Shown: piece after piece, positions 7,902 through 16,678 of the stretch
Position numbering within the stretch: the stretch's first letter is position 1
How the letters are laid out: every line of letters starts with the position of its first letter
Notes under the pieces: generated by a model
What the model was told of the DNA's origin: nothing
Seen by the model: the letters and a program-made list of their open reading frames with translations, nothing else
The model's database searches: none
Assembly (NCBI GenBank): GCA_041649275.1
Contig: JBAZNL010000007.1
Span: 1 to 64,000 of the forward strand
Reading direction: 5' to 3'
DNA length: 64,000 nt
Source of the DNA: Candidatus Izemoplasmatales bacterium
GTDB taxonomy: Bacteria; Bacillota_I; Bacilli_A; Izemoplasmatales; Hujiaoplasmataceae
Made by a program: the position numbers and the translations under genes

Positions 7902-9226
7902 TCCTCCACCCCCCGGCGGCGGATCACGTCGGCGTACCAGCGCCCGCTCTTCTTGACCGAGCGTTCCAGGGTGGCGAAATCGACCTTGACGATCCCGAAC
8001 TTCATCTCGTAGGAACCCCATTCGAAGTTGTCGAAGAGGCTCCACGCGTAGTAGGCGGTCACGTCGACGCCATGACGGATGGCGCGTTCGAGCGCAAGCA
8101 GGTTTCCTTTGTAATAGGCGAGGCGGTCGTCGTCCCGGACGATCCCGTCGACGACGTTCTCGTCCTTGAAGGCGGCGCCGTTCTCGGTGATCTGGACCGA
8201 TAGGCCCGGGAACCGCGCCTCGAGGTCGACGAGCAGGTCGTAGAGCGATTCCGGACGGACTTCCCAGCCCATCTCGGTCCGGACCGCGTCCTCGGGACAG
8301 GCGTCGCGGCTGTTCAGAAAGGGATCGTCCGGGTCGTACGCCTGGACTCCGCGCGAATAGACGTTGATTCCGAGGAAATCCGACGGATGGTCGGAAAGAA
8401 GCGCCATGTCGCCCTCGGCGACGGGCGGCTTCGCGCCGAGTCGCGCGTAGCGTTCGATCATGTCGGCGGGGTAGCGTCCCCGCAGGACGGGATCGAGGAA
8501 CCAGCGGTTCAGGAAGCCGTCGACGTTCCGCGCCGCCTCGACGTCGCGCGGATCGGGGGACGCCGGATACTGGCGCGCGAGATTGAGCACGATCCCGATC
8601 TTCCCGTCGCCGTGCGGCGAGCGGCGGTAGGCCTGCACGGCGAGCGCGTGGGCGACGAGCAGATGATGCGCGATCGCCAGCTGGCGGGGCAGCGGACCGT
8701 CGTTCAGGAAGGACTCGCACCACGGTTCGTTATGCGTGTACCAGGTCTTGACGCGGTCGCCGAACCGCTCGAACAAAAAGGTCGCGTAGGCGACGTAGCG
8801 GAAGATCATGGCTCGCTCCGCCCAGCCGCCGTTCTTGGCGAAGGCGTAGGGGAGATCGCCGTGCCAGATCGTGACCGCCGGGACGATCCCGGCGGCGAGG
8901 AGTTCGTCGATCAGGGCGTCGTAGAAGGCGACGCCCTCCTCGTTGACCTTGCCTTCCCCTTCGGGGAAAATCCGGACCCATGAGATCGAGAAGCGGTAGG
9001 TTTCGAGGCCGAGCTCCTTCATCAGGCGGACGTCCGAGCGGAAACGGTGGTAGTGGTCGCAGGCGACGTCGCCCACGGGGCCGACGATGTTTCCGTCGGC
9101 GTTACGGCCGCGTTCGACGTCCCAGGCGGTCCGGCCGCGGCCGCCTTCCGCGAAGGCGCCCTCGATCTGATAGGCCGAGGTCGAGGCGCCGAACCTGATG
9201 CGTGCGGGAAACGATCGAAACATCAT
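7898..9226 (-). CDS. GH1 family beta-glucosidase/6-phospho-beta-glycosidase-like
   Basis: A 442-residue cytosolic glycoside hydrolase family 1 enzyme of usual length. The acid/base Glu is in WYTHNEPWC (Glu167; His replaces the more common Phe/Leu/Met before NEP). The nucleophile Glu is in VQITENGAAF near residue 347. Other signatures are FGASTSAYQIEGAF and WSLFDNFEWGSYEMKFG near the end. It cleaves terminal beta-linked sugars; exact sugar specificity cannot be read, and no clear phospho-sugar pocket motif was identified. The ATG (9226) overlaps the preceding stop (ATGA) and has GGGAGG 5 bp upstream. It acts in the cytoplasm on what the GPH symporter imports. Confidence 0.93.
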   Translation of the reverse strand: MMFRSFPARIRFGASTSAYQIEGAFAEGGRGRTAWDVERGRNADGNIVGPVGDVACDHYHRFRSDVRLMKELGLETYRFSISWVRIFPEGEGKVNEEGVAFYDALIDELLAAGIVPAVTIWHGDLPYAFAKNGGWAERAMIFRYVAYATFLFERFGDRVKTWYTHNEPWCESFLNDGPLPRQLAIAHHLLVAHALAVQAYRRSPHGDGKIGIVLNLARQYPASPDPRDVEAARNVDGFLNRWFLDPVLRGRYPADMIERYARLGAKPPVAEGDMALLSDHPSDFLGINVYSRGVQAYDPDDPFLNSRDACPEDAVRTEMGWEVRPESLYDLLVDLEARFPGLSVQITENGAAFKDENVVDGIVRDDDRLAYYKGNLLALERAIRHGVDVTAYYAWSLFDNFEWGSYEMKFGIVKVDFATLERSVKKSGRWYADVIRRRGVEE

Positions 9227-10293
9227 GCGTCCTCCCTGGCCGCCATCGTGGCGGCGCGGTCGTACTCGACTGCCGCGAAGAGGGTCGCGGCGATCCCGTA
9301 GGACCAGTCCCGATGGCGCGGGACGAGCGCATATCCGAGGTACGGGAACAGCGGCAGCGGAATCGTCGGATCGCTCACCTCGGGAAGCGAGGGTCCCGAC
9401 GGCGTCTCGACGAAGGCGCCGACGACCGCCTCGAAGGCGCGGGCGCCCGCGTCGCGGTAGCGTCCGTCGAGCAGGCCGAGGCGGCTTCCCGCGAGGAAGC
9501 CGGAGGCGAACAGGGCCGTCGCCGACAGTTCGCGATAGGTGTGCGGGTGGCCGAGAACGGTCGAAAACGTGCCGTCGGACCGCTGGAACGGGAGAACCGC
9601 CGCGCACGTCTTCCGGAAGACATCTTCGATCGTCGCGCGTTCGGGATGGTTCCCGACGGTTTCGAGGATCATCGGCAGCGCAGCCACGACCCAGGCGTTC
9701 CCGCGCGCCCAGAAGATCGGCCGGCGCGGGTAGTGCGTCTTTTGCCGCACCCAGTAGCTGTGGTACCAGAGACCCCGGTCCGGATCCATCATGTACTTGG
9801 CCATCACGCGCGGCTGGCGCGCCGCGATCGCCATCAGGCCGTCGTCGCCGGTATCCCGGGCGACGATCGCCGGGAACACCGAGAACATCATGATCGAGTC
9901 GACCCAGATCGACTTCGGGTAGATCTTCCCGACGAAGCTGTTTCCGAGGTGGTTGACCGAATCCTCGATCAGGCGCGGTTCGTTCCTGACGTAGTCGAGG
10001 ACCTTGTCGGCGAGGGCGCGGTGACGCTGATCGCCGGTCTTCTTCGCCACCGCCCAGGCGATCAGTCCGGGAGCGGCGGTGTCGCTCTGGTCGACGATGG
10101 GCGGGTGCGCCGCGTAATGGTCGCAGTACGCCTTCAGGAACGCGGAAAACTCGTCCGTTTTGGCATGCTCGTCGAGACGCGCGAGGGAAAACCCGAGGAG
10201 GGCTTCCCCCCACATCCATTTCATCTTCGGCGGAAACGTGTCGCGGACGCGTCGCGCCAGCGCGACCGCCCGTTCATAGTGACGATGGTCCAT
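9223..10293 (-). CDS. GH88/GH105-type unsaturated uronyl hydrolase
   Basis: A 356-residue (alpha/alpha)6-barrel protein of the glycoside hydrolase family 88/105 group (YteR/YesR-like). Visible signatures are WMWGEALLGFS, IWVDSIMMF with the likely catalytic Asp, HSYWVRQ, WARGNAWV and the helix repeats through the C-terminus. The family removes the 4,5-unsaturated uronic acid that polysaccharide lyases leave at the non-reducing end (rhamnogalacturonan, ulvan, xanthan or related glycans). It lacks a signal peptide and so acts inside the cell. This enzyme is the best clue that the operon handles lyase products. It overlaps the upstream gene by 20 bp and has the ribosome site GGAGGAAC. Confidence 0.9.
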   Translation of the reverse strand: MDHRHYERAVALARRVRDTFPPKMKWMWGEALLGFSLARLDEHAKTDEFSAFLKAYCDHYAAHPPIVDQSDTAAPGLIAWAVAKKTGDQRHRALADKVLDYVRNEPRLIEDSVNHLGNSFVGKIYPKSIWVDSIMMFSVFPAIVARDTGDDGLMAIAARQPRVMAKYMMDPDRGLWYHSYWVRQKTHYPRRPIFWARGNAWVVAALPMILETVGNHPERATIEDVFRKTCAAVLPFQRSDGTFSTVLGHPHTYRELSATALFASGFLAGSRLGLLDGRYRDAGARAFEAVVGAFVETPSGPSLPEVSDPTIPLPLFPYLGYALVPRHRDWSYGIAATLFAAVEYDRAATMAAREDA

Positions 10294-12142
10294 CGAGGGG
10301 TTCCTCCTTGCGTGTTCCGTGTATGAAATCGAGGGTGAGACGGTGGCCGCCGGCGGCGACGGACATCGTTTCGGGTTTTCTCGGCGCCGACCCGTAGGGG
10401 GACGAAAGACGCGGATAGCGGTGATCCTGCCTTACGCCGTCCACGCGCAGGCCGCCCCGACGCGACAAATCGAGCACGGGGCCGTCCGGTCCGCGCCGGA
10501 AGGTCGTACGACCGCCGCGGACCACGAGCGTCGCGGCGCCGATCGCGGCGCGGAACGCCGCGAAGGAACCGTACCCGTCCACATCGCCGACGACGACCGC
10601 GAAATGCGAACGCCGGCCGCGGAAGATCAGGTCGTGGTCGTCGGCGAACGCGCCGGGAACGTCCGACCGGATCGCCAGATAGGCGTCGCCGAGGCGGCCG
10701 ATGAACCCGCGCGGGGTCGTTTCGGACTCGTCGAAGCGCGTGCGCGGGACGTGGAAGTGGACGAAATCCTGCCGCTTCCGCTCGAGGTACCCCCGCCGGA
10801 CGCGCAGGTCGTAGGCGAGGAGGACGACGTCGCCGGTCGAGGCGACGTGCGGGTTGATGCCGTTGCCGACCCAGTAGGAGGGGCTGAAGTTGCGCGCCGG
10901 GTCGTCGAACATCGGACTTCCCGGGTGCGTCGAGAAGACCGCGACGCCGCCCGGCAGGGTGGCCTGCCAGAGATGCTGCTGGTCGCCGAAGAAGCCGGGT
11001 CGGTATTCCTGCGCCGCGGAGACCATGAAGCGGGCCGTCCGGTAGGTGAGGGTGTTCGCGCGCTCGATCGCGACGCCCTGGGTCGCCGGGTTCAGGATCC
11101 GGACCAGGAGCGGCAGAAGCCCGAGTCTCCTGAGGATCGGGATGTCGATCGTCTTCAGGTCGCGGAGGAAGTTGTTCTCGCGCAGGTTCCAGGCGGAGAA
11201 CATCGCCATCGTCGTCGCGATCGACTCGACGTTGGTGAAGGCCTCCATCGCCCAGAAGTAGAGGCCGAGGTCGTCGAACGCCCTGTTCTTCAGCTCGCGC
11301 CGGACCTCGCGGAGGGAGAGCCCCATCGAGTCCGTCACGCGGACCGGCCCGCGATCGTTCGCAATCGCGCGGACGGCCGCGGGAATCCGGTACGACCGCG
11401 TCAGGAAGAAGAGCGCCGACAGCCGGGTCCAGTCGGGGTCGACCCGATCCTGCAGGAGGGCGTCCATCAGATCGTTCACGTCCGCGGTCGCGGGATCGCG
11501 CTTCGGTAGCTCGTAACAGCGGCCGCTGGCGGCGACGAACCGTCCCTCGAAGGAATGCAGGGCCATGTCGAGGAAGAGCAGGTCGAGGACGATCCCGGCC
11601 CGAGCCGCGACCTCGCCGTCGGCGTGGTCGGAGAGGACCGAAAGCGGTGCGACGTCCTCCTCGTAGTAGGTGTTCGAATGGAACTCGTTGAAGCCGTAGG
11701 TGAAGCGGTATCCCATCCAGCGGAGGAGCAGGACCCGCGCCTTCGCGCGGTGGACCGCTCCGGTCCGGCCGTCGTTTGAGAACGTCCGCTCCGGGAAGAG
11801 GCCGCCGGCGAGGTATTCGCAGGCGGCGAAGATCAGCTGGTGGTTCTCCGACCAGAAGCACATCCCGTCGGTTCCCGGCTCGTCCATCGCGTACTTGAAG
11901 GAAAGGATCGACGACTCGATCCGGGCGGCGGTCGGCGCGGACAGAAGGGCGCGGTAGTCGAGGAAGGTCTTGAGGAGGACGATCATGCGGAAGTCGGCGC
12001 AGTCGTGGCGGGCGTCGACGAAATCGCACAGGTCGAGGACCTGCGCTTCGTCGATCGGCTTCCCGGCGGCGAGGTCGCGGATGCCCGGGAAACACTTCGA
12101 GTTCATCTTGACGGCCATCCCGACGTCGTCGCGGACCGCCAC
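10274..12142 (-). CDS. cytosolic member of an unrecognised toroid/beta-sandwich enzyme-like family
   Basis: A 622-residue soluble protein that I cannot assign. It is clearly paralogous to the anchored protein at 14347-16539. Shared blocks, in order: MCFWSENHQ (near 94-102), YGFNEFHSNTYYEED (149-163), a helix with YFWAMEAFTN, GVAIERANTLTY, GDQQHLWQA, SYWVGNGINPHV, then a beta-rich C-terminal part (GDAYLAIRS, FAVVVGDVDGYGSFAAFRAA). A helical toroid followed by a beta-sandwich, with conserved Asn, His and Tyr, recalls PL8/heparinase II-III lyases, but that is inference. There is no signal peptide. Start is uncertain: GTG 12142 lies 2 bp after the symporter stop; ATG 12118 or 12106 are alternatives. 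Confidence 0.75.
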   Translation of the reverse strand: MAVRDDVGMAVKMNSKCFPGIRDLAAGKPIDEAQVLDLCDFVDARHDCADFRMIVLLKTFLDYRALLSAPTAARIESSILSFKYAMDEPGTDGMCFWSENHQLIFAACEYLAGGLFPERTFSNDGRTGAVHRAKARVLLLRWMGYRFTYGFNEFHSNTYYEEDVAPLSVLSDHADGEVAARAGIVLDLLFLDMALHSFEGRFVAASGRCYELPKRDPATADVNDLMDALLQDRVDPDWTRLSALFFLTRSYRIPAAVRAIANDRGPVRVTDSMGLSLREVRRELKNRAFDDLGLYFWAMEAFTNVESIATTMAMFSAWNLRENNFLRDLKTIDIPILRRLGLLPLLVRILNPATQGVAIERANTLTYRTARFMVSAAQEYRPGFFGDQQHLWQATLPGGVAVFSTHPGSPMFDDPARNFSPSYWVGNGINPHVASTGDVVLLAYDLRVRRGYLERKRQDFVHFHVPRTRFDESETTPRGFIGRLGDAYLAIRSDVPGAFADDHDLIFRGRRSHFAVVVGDVDGYGSFAAFRAAIGAATLVVRGGRTTFRRGPDGPVLDLSRRGGLRVDGVRQDHRYPRLSSPYGSAPRKPETMSVAAGGHRLTLDFIHGTRKEEPLDGPSSL

Positions 12143-12144
12143 TT

Positions 12145-13581
12145 CTAGAAGAGGACCTTTCCGAGTTCGGCGAGTTCCGCCTTCTCGACGGTCGAGAGGC
12201 CTTCCGGACCGACCCGGTTGCGGACCTTGAGGAGTTCGCGGACGCGCCTGCTCAGGGCGTTGGTGAGGACGTAGCGGCGCGCGAGGAACCAGCCGAGCCC
12301 CATCAGGAGGATGAAGCTGCCGGCCATCGCGATCCGGATCCCGATCAAAGCCTCGGGCAGCTGGTCCGGGATCGGGTTCGTCTCGGTCGGGTTCTGGTAC
12401 CCCGTGAGTGAGAGCATCAGGCCGAACACCTGGATCGCGATCGCGGAGGAGATCTTGCGGATGAAGGTCATGATCCCGCTGTAGGAACCGGTGGCGCGGT
12501 CGACGTCCTTGAGTTCGCCGACGTCGACGGCGTCCGGGAAGATGATCCAGCTCACGAGCTGGGCGCCCGCGAAGCCGATCGCGGTGACGGCGGTGAGGGC
12601 GTAGGCGCCGGCGATCGGCCAGGCCGCCGGATAGAGGCCGACGCCGGCGAAGCCGACGAGCGCGAGCGGCAGGCCGAAGGAATAGATCGTCTTCTTGTCG
12701 ACCCTGTCGACGATCTTGTGGATGATCGGGAACATGATCAGCTGGACGCCGATGAAGATCCCGAGGAAGACGGTCGAACTGCCCGACTGGAGCACGTACT
12801 TGGAGAAATAGATGATGCCCGAGCCGAGGATGTCCATCGAGATCGACTGGCAGAGATAGAGGTAGACGAGCCCGCGGAAGGCCTTGACGCGGAGCGGCCG
12901 TACGAACGCCGCCACCTCGATCTTCGTCTTCGTCTCGGTGATCGCGGCGCGTTCCTTCGTGAACAGGCCGATCAGCACGAGCGGGATCACGAAGAAGATC
13001 CCGAAGCCGACGGCGATCAGGACGTAGAACGTCGAAAGGCCGATGGCGCGGTCGGTGTAGGCGTCGAGGATCATCGTCGGCACGAGCGTGCAGACGGCAG
13101 AGGCCACCGTCGAGAAGGCGAGGCGGAGGATGTTCACGCCGTTGCGCTCGTGGATGTCGGTCGAGATCTCGGCCGAGAGCGAACTGTAGGGGATCGCCAC
13201 GAAGGTGTCGACGGTGTTGTAGAAAAGCAGGGTGAGGAGCGCGTAGGCGCCGCGCGCGGCGACGCTCGTCCAGCCCCCGGTCGGCACCCAGAGCAGGCAG
13301 AAGCCGATCAAAACGGCGATCGAACCGAAGAGAATGAACGGACGGCGCCTTCCCATGCGGGTGCGGGCGTTGTCCGTGATCGCGCCGACGAGCGGGTCGC
13401 AGACCGCGTCCCAGAACTTCGAGACCATCACGATCGCGCCGGCGAACGCCGGATCGAGACCGACGATGTCAGTCAGGAAGATGAGGTAGAGGACGCTGAT
13501 CAGCGCCTGCGCGCCGCCTCCGAAGACGTCCCCCCAGGCGAAGATGAGCTTCTCGCCGGTTTTCATGCGTGCGTTGTCCAT
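12145..13581 (-). CDS. GPH family sugar:cation symporter (MelB-like)
   Basis: A 478-residue twelve-helix transporter of the glycoside-pentoside-hexuronide family (COG2211). The N-terminus has the family pattern FAWGDVFGGGAQALISVLYLIFLTD in two stretches. It is followed by WDAVCDPLVGAITDNARTRMGRRRP, where Asp residues and the RMGRRRP loop are hallmarks (split here only for reading). Members import oligosaccharides or hexuronides with Na+ or H+. A very strong ribosome site (GAGGAGG) sits inside the end of the upstream isomerase gene, which overlaps by 19 bp. It is the likely import route for oligosaccharides processed by the GH105, GH1 and paralogous enzymes of this operon. Confidence 0.93.
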   Translation of the reverse strand: MDNARMKTGEKLIFAWGDVFGGGAQALISVLYLIFLTDIVGLDPAFAGAIVMVSKFWDAVCDPLVGAITDNARTRMGRRRPFILFGSIAVLIGFCLLWVPTGGWTSVAARGAYALLTLLFYNTVDTFVAIPYSSLSAEISTDIHERNGVNILRLAFSTVASAVCTLVPTMILDAYTDRAIGLSTFYVLIAVGFGIFFVIPLVLIGLFTKERAAITETKTKIEVAAFVRPLRVKAFRGLVYLYLCQSISMDILGSGIIYFSKYVLQSGSSTVFLGIFIGVQLIMFPIIHKIVDRVDKKTIYSFGLPLALVGFAGVGLYPAAWPIAGAYALTAVTAIGFAGAQLVSWIIFPDAVDVGELKDVDRATGSYSGIMTFIRKISSAIAIQVFGLMLSLTGYQNPTETNPIPDQLPEALIGIRIAMAGSFILLMGLGWFLARRYVLTNALSRRVRELLKVRNRVGPEGLSTVEKAELAELGKVLF

Positions 13582-14345
13582 CGTGAAACCTCCTCAGGGT
13601 CGATGTGCGGATTGCCAAGGGTGCGAAGATGGGCGATGCTCTTCGCCAGGTCGGCGAAGGGATCGGAACTGTTCTGTTCGATCGCGGCGTAGGCCGCGTG
13701 CGGTGCGGCCGCATCGAGCACGGCCGTGAAGTCGACGATCCCGTCGCCGAGCGCCGCGTCGACGGTGCGGATCCCGCGTTCCTCGGCGCAGTCGCGCAGA
13801 TGCAGACCGGCGAGACGCGGACCGAGCCCGCGGATCCATTCCGCCGGATCGACGCCCGACCGCGCGGTCCAGTAGGTATCGACGACGATGCCGACCGCCG
13901 GTCCGGTGCGCTCCAGGAGCAGGTCGAACTTGCGTTTTTTCCCGATGCGGGCGAATTCGAAGGAATGATGGTGGAAGGCGAGCTTCAGCCCCTGGGCCGC
14001 ATAGAGTTCCGCGAGGCCGTTCAGGAATCCCGCGAACCGTCCGAGCGCGGCCGCGCCGCCGAGGATCGCGCCCGTCGAAAGGACGCTCGCGACGATCAAG
14101 GGACAGCCGACGTCCTTGGCGAACGCGGCGATCGCGAAGGGATCCTCGCGGAGCCGCGACGGCTTGACCTGCATCGAGGTCACGGCGAGGCCGCTGTCGA
14201 CGACGAGGCGGGCTTCCGCCGGAGTGAAGCCGATGCGCGCGAGCTCGACCGCGCCGACGCCGAGGCCGCGGATGCGGCGGAGGGTTCCGGCGAAGTCGTC
14301 CATCAGTGCGCGGCGCACGGTGTACGTCTGGATCGAGAGACGCAT
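13563..14345 (-). CDS. sugar phosphate isomerase/epimerase, xylose isomerase-like TIM barrel
   Basis: A 260-residue TIM barrel of the AP-endonuclease-2/xylose-isomerase-like superfamily. Typical features are MRLSIQTYTVRRAL at the start, GVGAVELARIG, GLKLAFHHHSFEF (metal-near His and Glu), GIVVDTYWTARSG, LHLRDC and AAIEQNS near the end. Members isomerise or epimerise sugars or inositols with a divalent metal. I prefer ATG 14345, which has GAGG at a workable distance; the ATG at 14354 has the same GAGG directly against it. Second gene of the operon, overlapping or abutting neighbours on both sides. Confidence 0.88.
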   Translation of the reverse strand: MRLSIQTYTVRRALMDDFAGTLRRIRGLGVGAVELARIGFTPAEARLVVDSGLAVTSMQVKPSRLREDPFAIAAFAKDVGCPLIVASVLSTGAILGGAAALGRFAGFLNGLAELYAAQGLKLAFHHHSFEFARIGKKRKFDLLLERTGPAVGIVVDTYWTARSGVDPAEWIRGLGPRLAGLHLRDCAEERGIRTVDAALGDGIVDFTAVLDAAAPHAAYAAIEQNSSDPFADLAKSIAHLRTLGNPHIDPEEVSRWTTHA

Positions 14346-14346
14346 C

Positions 14347-16539
14347 TCACTCATCCTCGGTCCGGAGGTTCTCGGAATAGTTCAGGGTAAGCGTGTGGCC
14401 GCCATAGGCGAAGACGATTTCGGTAGCCTTGCGTGCGATCGATCCGCCCTGGACGTAGGCGCTCTCGAAGCGGTCGTACTCGAGGTCGACGGTCCCGCCG
14501 CCGACTTGGAAGGATGTGCCGTAGACCGCCTCGAGGAGGGTCTCGGAAACGTCGCCGTCGAGGATCGTCGCGTAGGAGACCGACGCCGCGTCGAGATCGA
14601 CGGAAAGGTCGTTTCCGGCGACGCGGGCCTTGAACGCGGAGAACGTCTCGACGTCCGTCGACGAGAGTTCGATCACGAAATAGTGCATCCCCGGTCCGGA
14701 CTGGACGAGGTCGTAGTCCGTCGAAAGCACGTCGGCGGCCGAGCCGCGGACGAGCATGTCGTCGCGGTTCCCCTCTGCGTCCGAGGTCGCAAAAGGAACG
14801 AACGCGAGCGGATGGCGGGAACGGATCGCGACGTGGGTCGCGCCGACGTTCCCGAAGACGAGGCCCTCGTCGAGCATCGTGAGGTCGACCTCGTCGAAGA
14901 GTTCGATCGGGAAAAAGGCGTGGGTCGTCTCGGGAATCACCATCAGCTCCATGAAGCCCGCCTTTTCGGGCGGGAAGTAGATCGCGATCGAGACGTTCTT
15001 CTCCTGGACGGCATAGGGGTTGCGGCCGTTGCCGGTCCAGTAGGTCGGGGTGCCGCTCCGGCGCGGGATCTTCGCCGGCTGGGTGGTGAAGATCGACAGG
15101 TCGTTGGTGAGGTTGATCGACTGCACCGCCTGCTGGTCGGCATAGCCTCCGGCCTCGTGGGCCTGGGCGGTGTGCATCGAGTAATGGTCGTTCACGTAGG
15201 TATAGACGTTCGCGCGTTCGATCGCGACGCCGTCGGTCGACGGCTTCAGGAGACGGCTCACCGAATCGAGCAGCCGGAAGGCGCGGAGCACCCAGACGTT
15301 GACGAGCTTGAAGTCGTTCAGAAACTCGTTCGTGAACATCCCGTGCTTCCCGATGTAGGCGATCGTGTTATCGATCGCCTCCGGATTGGTGAAGGCCTCC
15401 ATCCCGAACTGCATCATGATCTGCTTGTCGGCCTGCCCGAGCAGACCCTCGCCGGCGAGTTCGGAGACGTCGAGCGACTGGCTCGACTTCACGACCTTCG
15501 CGCCGGCGGGGGCGTCGAAGATCGAAAGGATCGCGGCCGGCACGCGGTAGAACGGATGGCCGTCGCCGTCGACGGCCTCCATCATCTGCCGGAAGCAGTT
15601 GAAGAAGCCGTTGGTCGAGGTCTTCCAGCCGCCGGCGAGGTCTTCCGTCGCGGCCGGTTGGACGACGTAATCGACGTAGTTGCGCATCCGGTTCCCGACA
15701 TCGTCGGAGACGCGGTTGTCGGAATACATGCGGCCGCTCGAGGAGAGGAACACGTAGTAGGTGCGTGGGTCGCCCTCGGCGTCTTCGCCCTCGTAGCGGT
15801 AACTCTGGCTGGCGAGGTCGTACCAGAGGAGGTCCATCACCATCTTCATGCGGTTGACCATCGTCGGGTCGTCGGCGAACTGGATGAAGTTCGCCATCGG
15901 TCCGACGTCCTCGGGATAGTAGTTGTTGGAATACCATTCGGTGAAGCCGTAGTCGAAGCGCAGCTCCATCCACGCGTTCACGCGCGCCGCCGCCATCGCC
16001 TGATGCGCGGCGCCGGTCTTCCCGTCGACGGCGAAGACGCGGTCGGGGAAGGTCTGTCCGACCAGATATTCGGAAACCGAGAACAGGATCTGGTGGTTCT
16101 CCGACCAGTAGCACATCGAATCCTCGCCGCCCTGGTCCATCCAGTACTTGAAGCCGAGCAGGACGCGTTCGAGTTCCGTCCGTGACGATGCCGGCAGAAG
16201 ATCGCCGTACGCGAGGTACAGGCGGACGAGGGTGTTGACGCGGAAGTCGGCGACGTCGTAGCGCGCGTCGACGTAGGCGATCGATCCTTCGAGCTGCGCG
16301 TTCACGAACGTCTCGGTCAGTTCGATCCCCGCCGGCAGTCCGTCGCCGTGTTCGCGGGCGTCGTAGTAGGAAAGCAGGCGTTCGCCGCCGCCGGTGTCAA
16401 ACGACGTCTCCGGCCCCGAGGGGAGGGGATCGATCCCGAGGTTGACGGCGACCTGGATCCCGACGCTGGCCAGCACCAGGACGAAGACGAGGACGAGGGA
16501 GAGGACGATGCGCTTGACGGTCTTGCGGTTTCGCTTCAT
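14347..16539 (-). CDS. membrane-anchored member of the unrecognised toroid/beta-sandwich family
   Basis: A 730-residue exported protein. A basic N-terminus and one helix (about residues 9-31) anchor it, and the rest faces outward. It is homologous to the cytosolic 622-residue protein downstream: MCYWSENHQ (142-150), YGFTEWYSNNYYPED (197-211), FGMEAFTNPEAIDNT, GVAIERANVYTY, YADQQAVQS, TYWTGNGRNPYAV and a beta-rich C-terminal half (VAIRSRHPLAF, HYFVIELSS). I start at ATG 16539, which has CGGAGT upstream and gives a proper signal-anchor; the frame is open further upstream. First gene of the operon. Placement beside a GH88/105 enzyme makes a surface polysaccharide lyase or hydrolase the leading guess; no family name could be assigned. 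Confidence 0.8.
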   Translation of the reverse strand: MKRNRKTVKRIVLSLVLVFVLVLASVGIQVAVNLGIDPLPSGPETSFDTGGGERLLSYYDAREHGDGLPAGIELTETFVNAQLEGSIAYVDARYDVADFRVNTLVRLYLAYGDLLPASSRTELERVLLGFKYWMDQGGEDSMCYWSENHQILFSVSEYLVGQTFPDRVFAVDGKTGAAHQAMAAARVNAWMELRFDYGFTEWYSNNYYPEDVGPMANFIQFADDPTMVNRMKMVMDLLWYDLASQSYRYEGEDAEGDPRTYYVFLSSSGRMYSDNRVSDDVGNRMRNYVDYVVQPAATEDLAGGWKTSTNGFFNCFRQMMEAVDGDGHPFYRVPAAILSIFDAPAGAKVVKSSQSLDVSELAGEGLLGQADKQIMMQFGMEAFTNPEAIDNTIAYIGKHGMFTNEFLNDFKLVNVWVLRAFRLLDSVSRLLKPSTDGVAIERANVYTYVNDHYSMHTAQAHEAGGYADQQAVQSINLTNDLSIFTTQPAKIPRRSGTPTYWTGNGRNPYAVQEKNVSIAIYFPPEKAGFMELMVIPETTHAFFPIELFDEVDLTMLDEGLVFGNVGATHVAIRSRHPLAFVPFATSDAEGNRDDMLVRGSAADVLSTDYDLVQSGPGMHYFVIELSSTDVETFSAFKARVAGNDLSVDLDAASVSYATILDGDVSETLLEAVYGTSFQVGGGTVDLEYDRFESAYVQGGSIARKATEIVFAYGGHTLTLNYSENLRTEDE

Positions 16540-16595
16540 GGACGGACTCCGTTCACGCGCGCCCTGCGGACTCGGTCCCAGGCGCGCCTGAGGAC

Positions 16596-16624
16596 ATTCT
16601 ACCACAGGTCGAAACGCTTTCAAA
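16596..16624 (-). promoter_or_regulatory. operon promoter overlapped by a cre/LacI-type operator
   Basis: On the minus strand, TTGAAA (16618-16623) and TAGAAT (16596-16601) are separated by 16 bp. A sequence reading TTTGAAAGCGTTTCGA (16609-16624) covers the -35 and spacer; it matches the catabolite-responsive-element consensus except at one position. The operon is therefore likely repressed by CcpA or another LacI-family protein. Confidence 0.7.
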
Positions 16625-16649
16625 GGGTGCGCGCGGAAAATGCGCGCGG

Positions 16650-16678
16650 AAAAAAGGGACACGCCGGCGACGTGTCCC
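16650..16678 (-). terminator. terminator of the rRNA methyltransferase gene
   Basis: A GGGACACG/CGTGTCCC stem (16656-16663 with 16671-16678) with a six-T run in the minus direction; it overlaps the end of the coding region. Confidence 0.85.
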
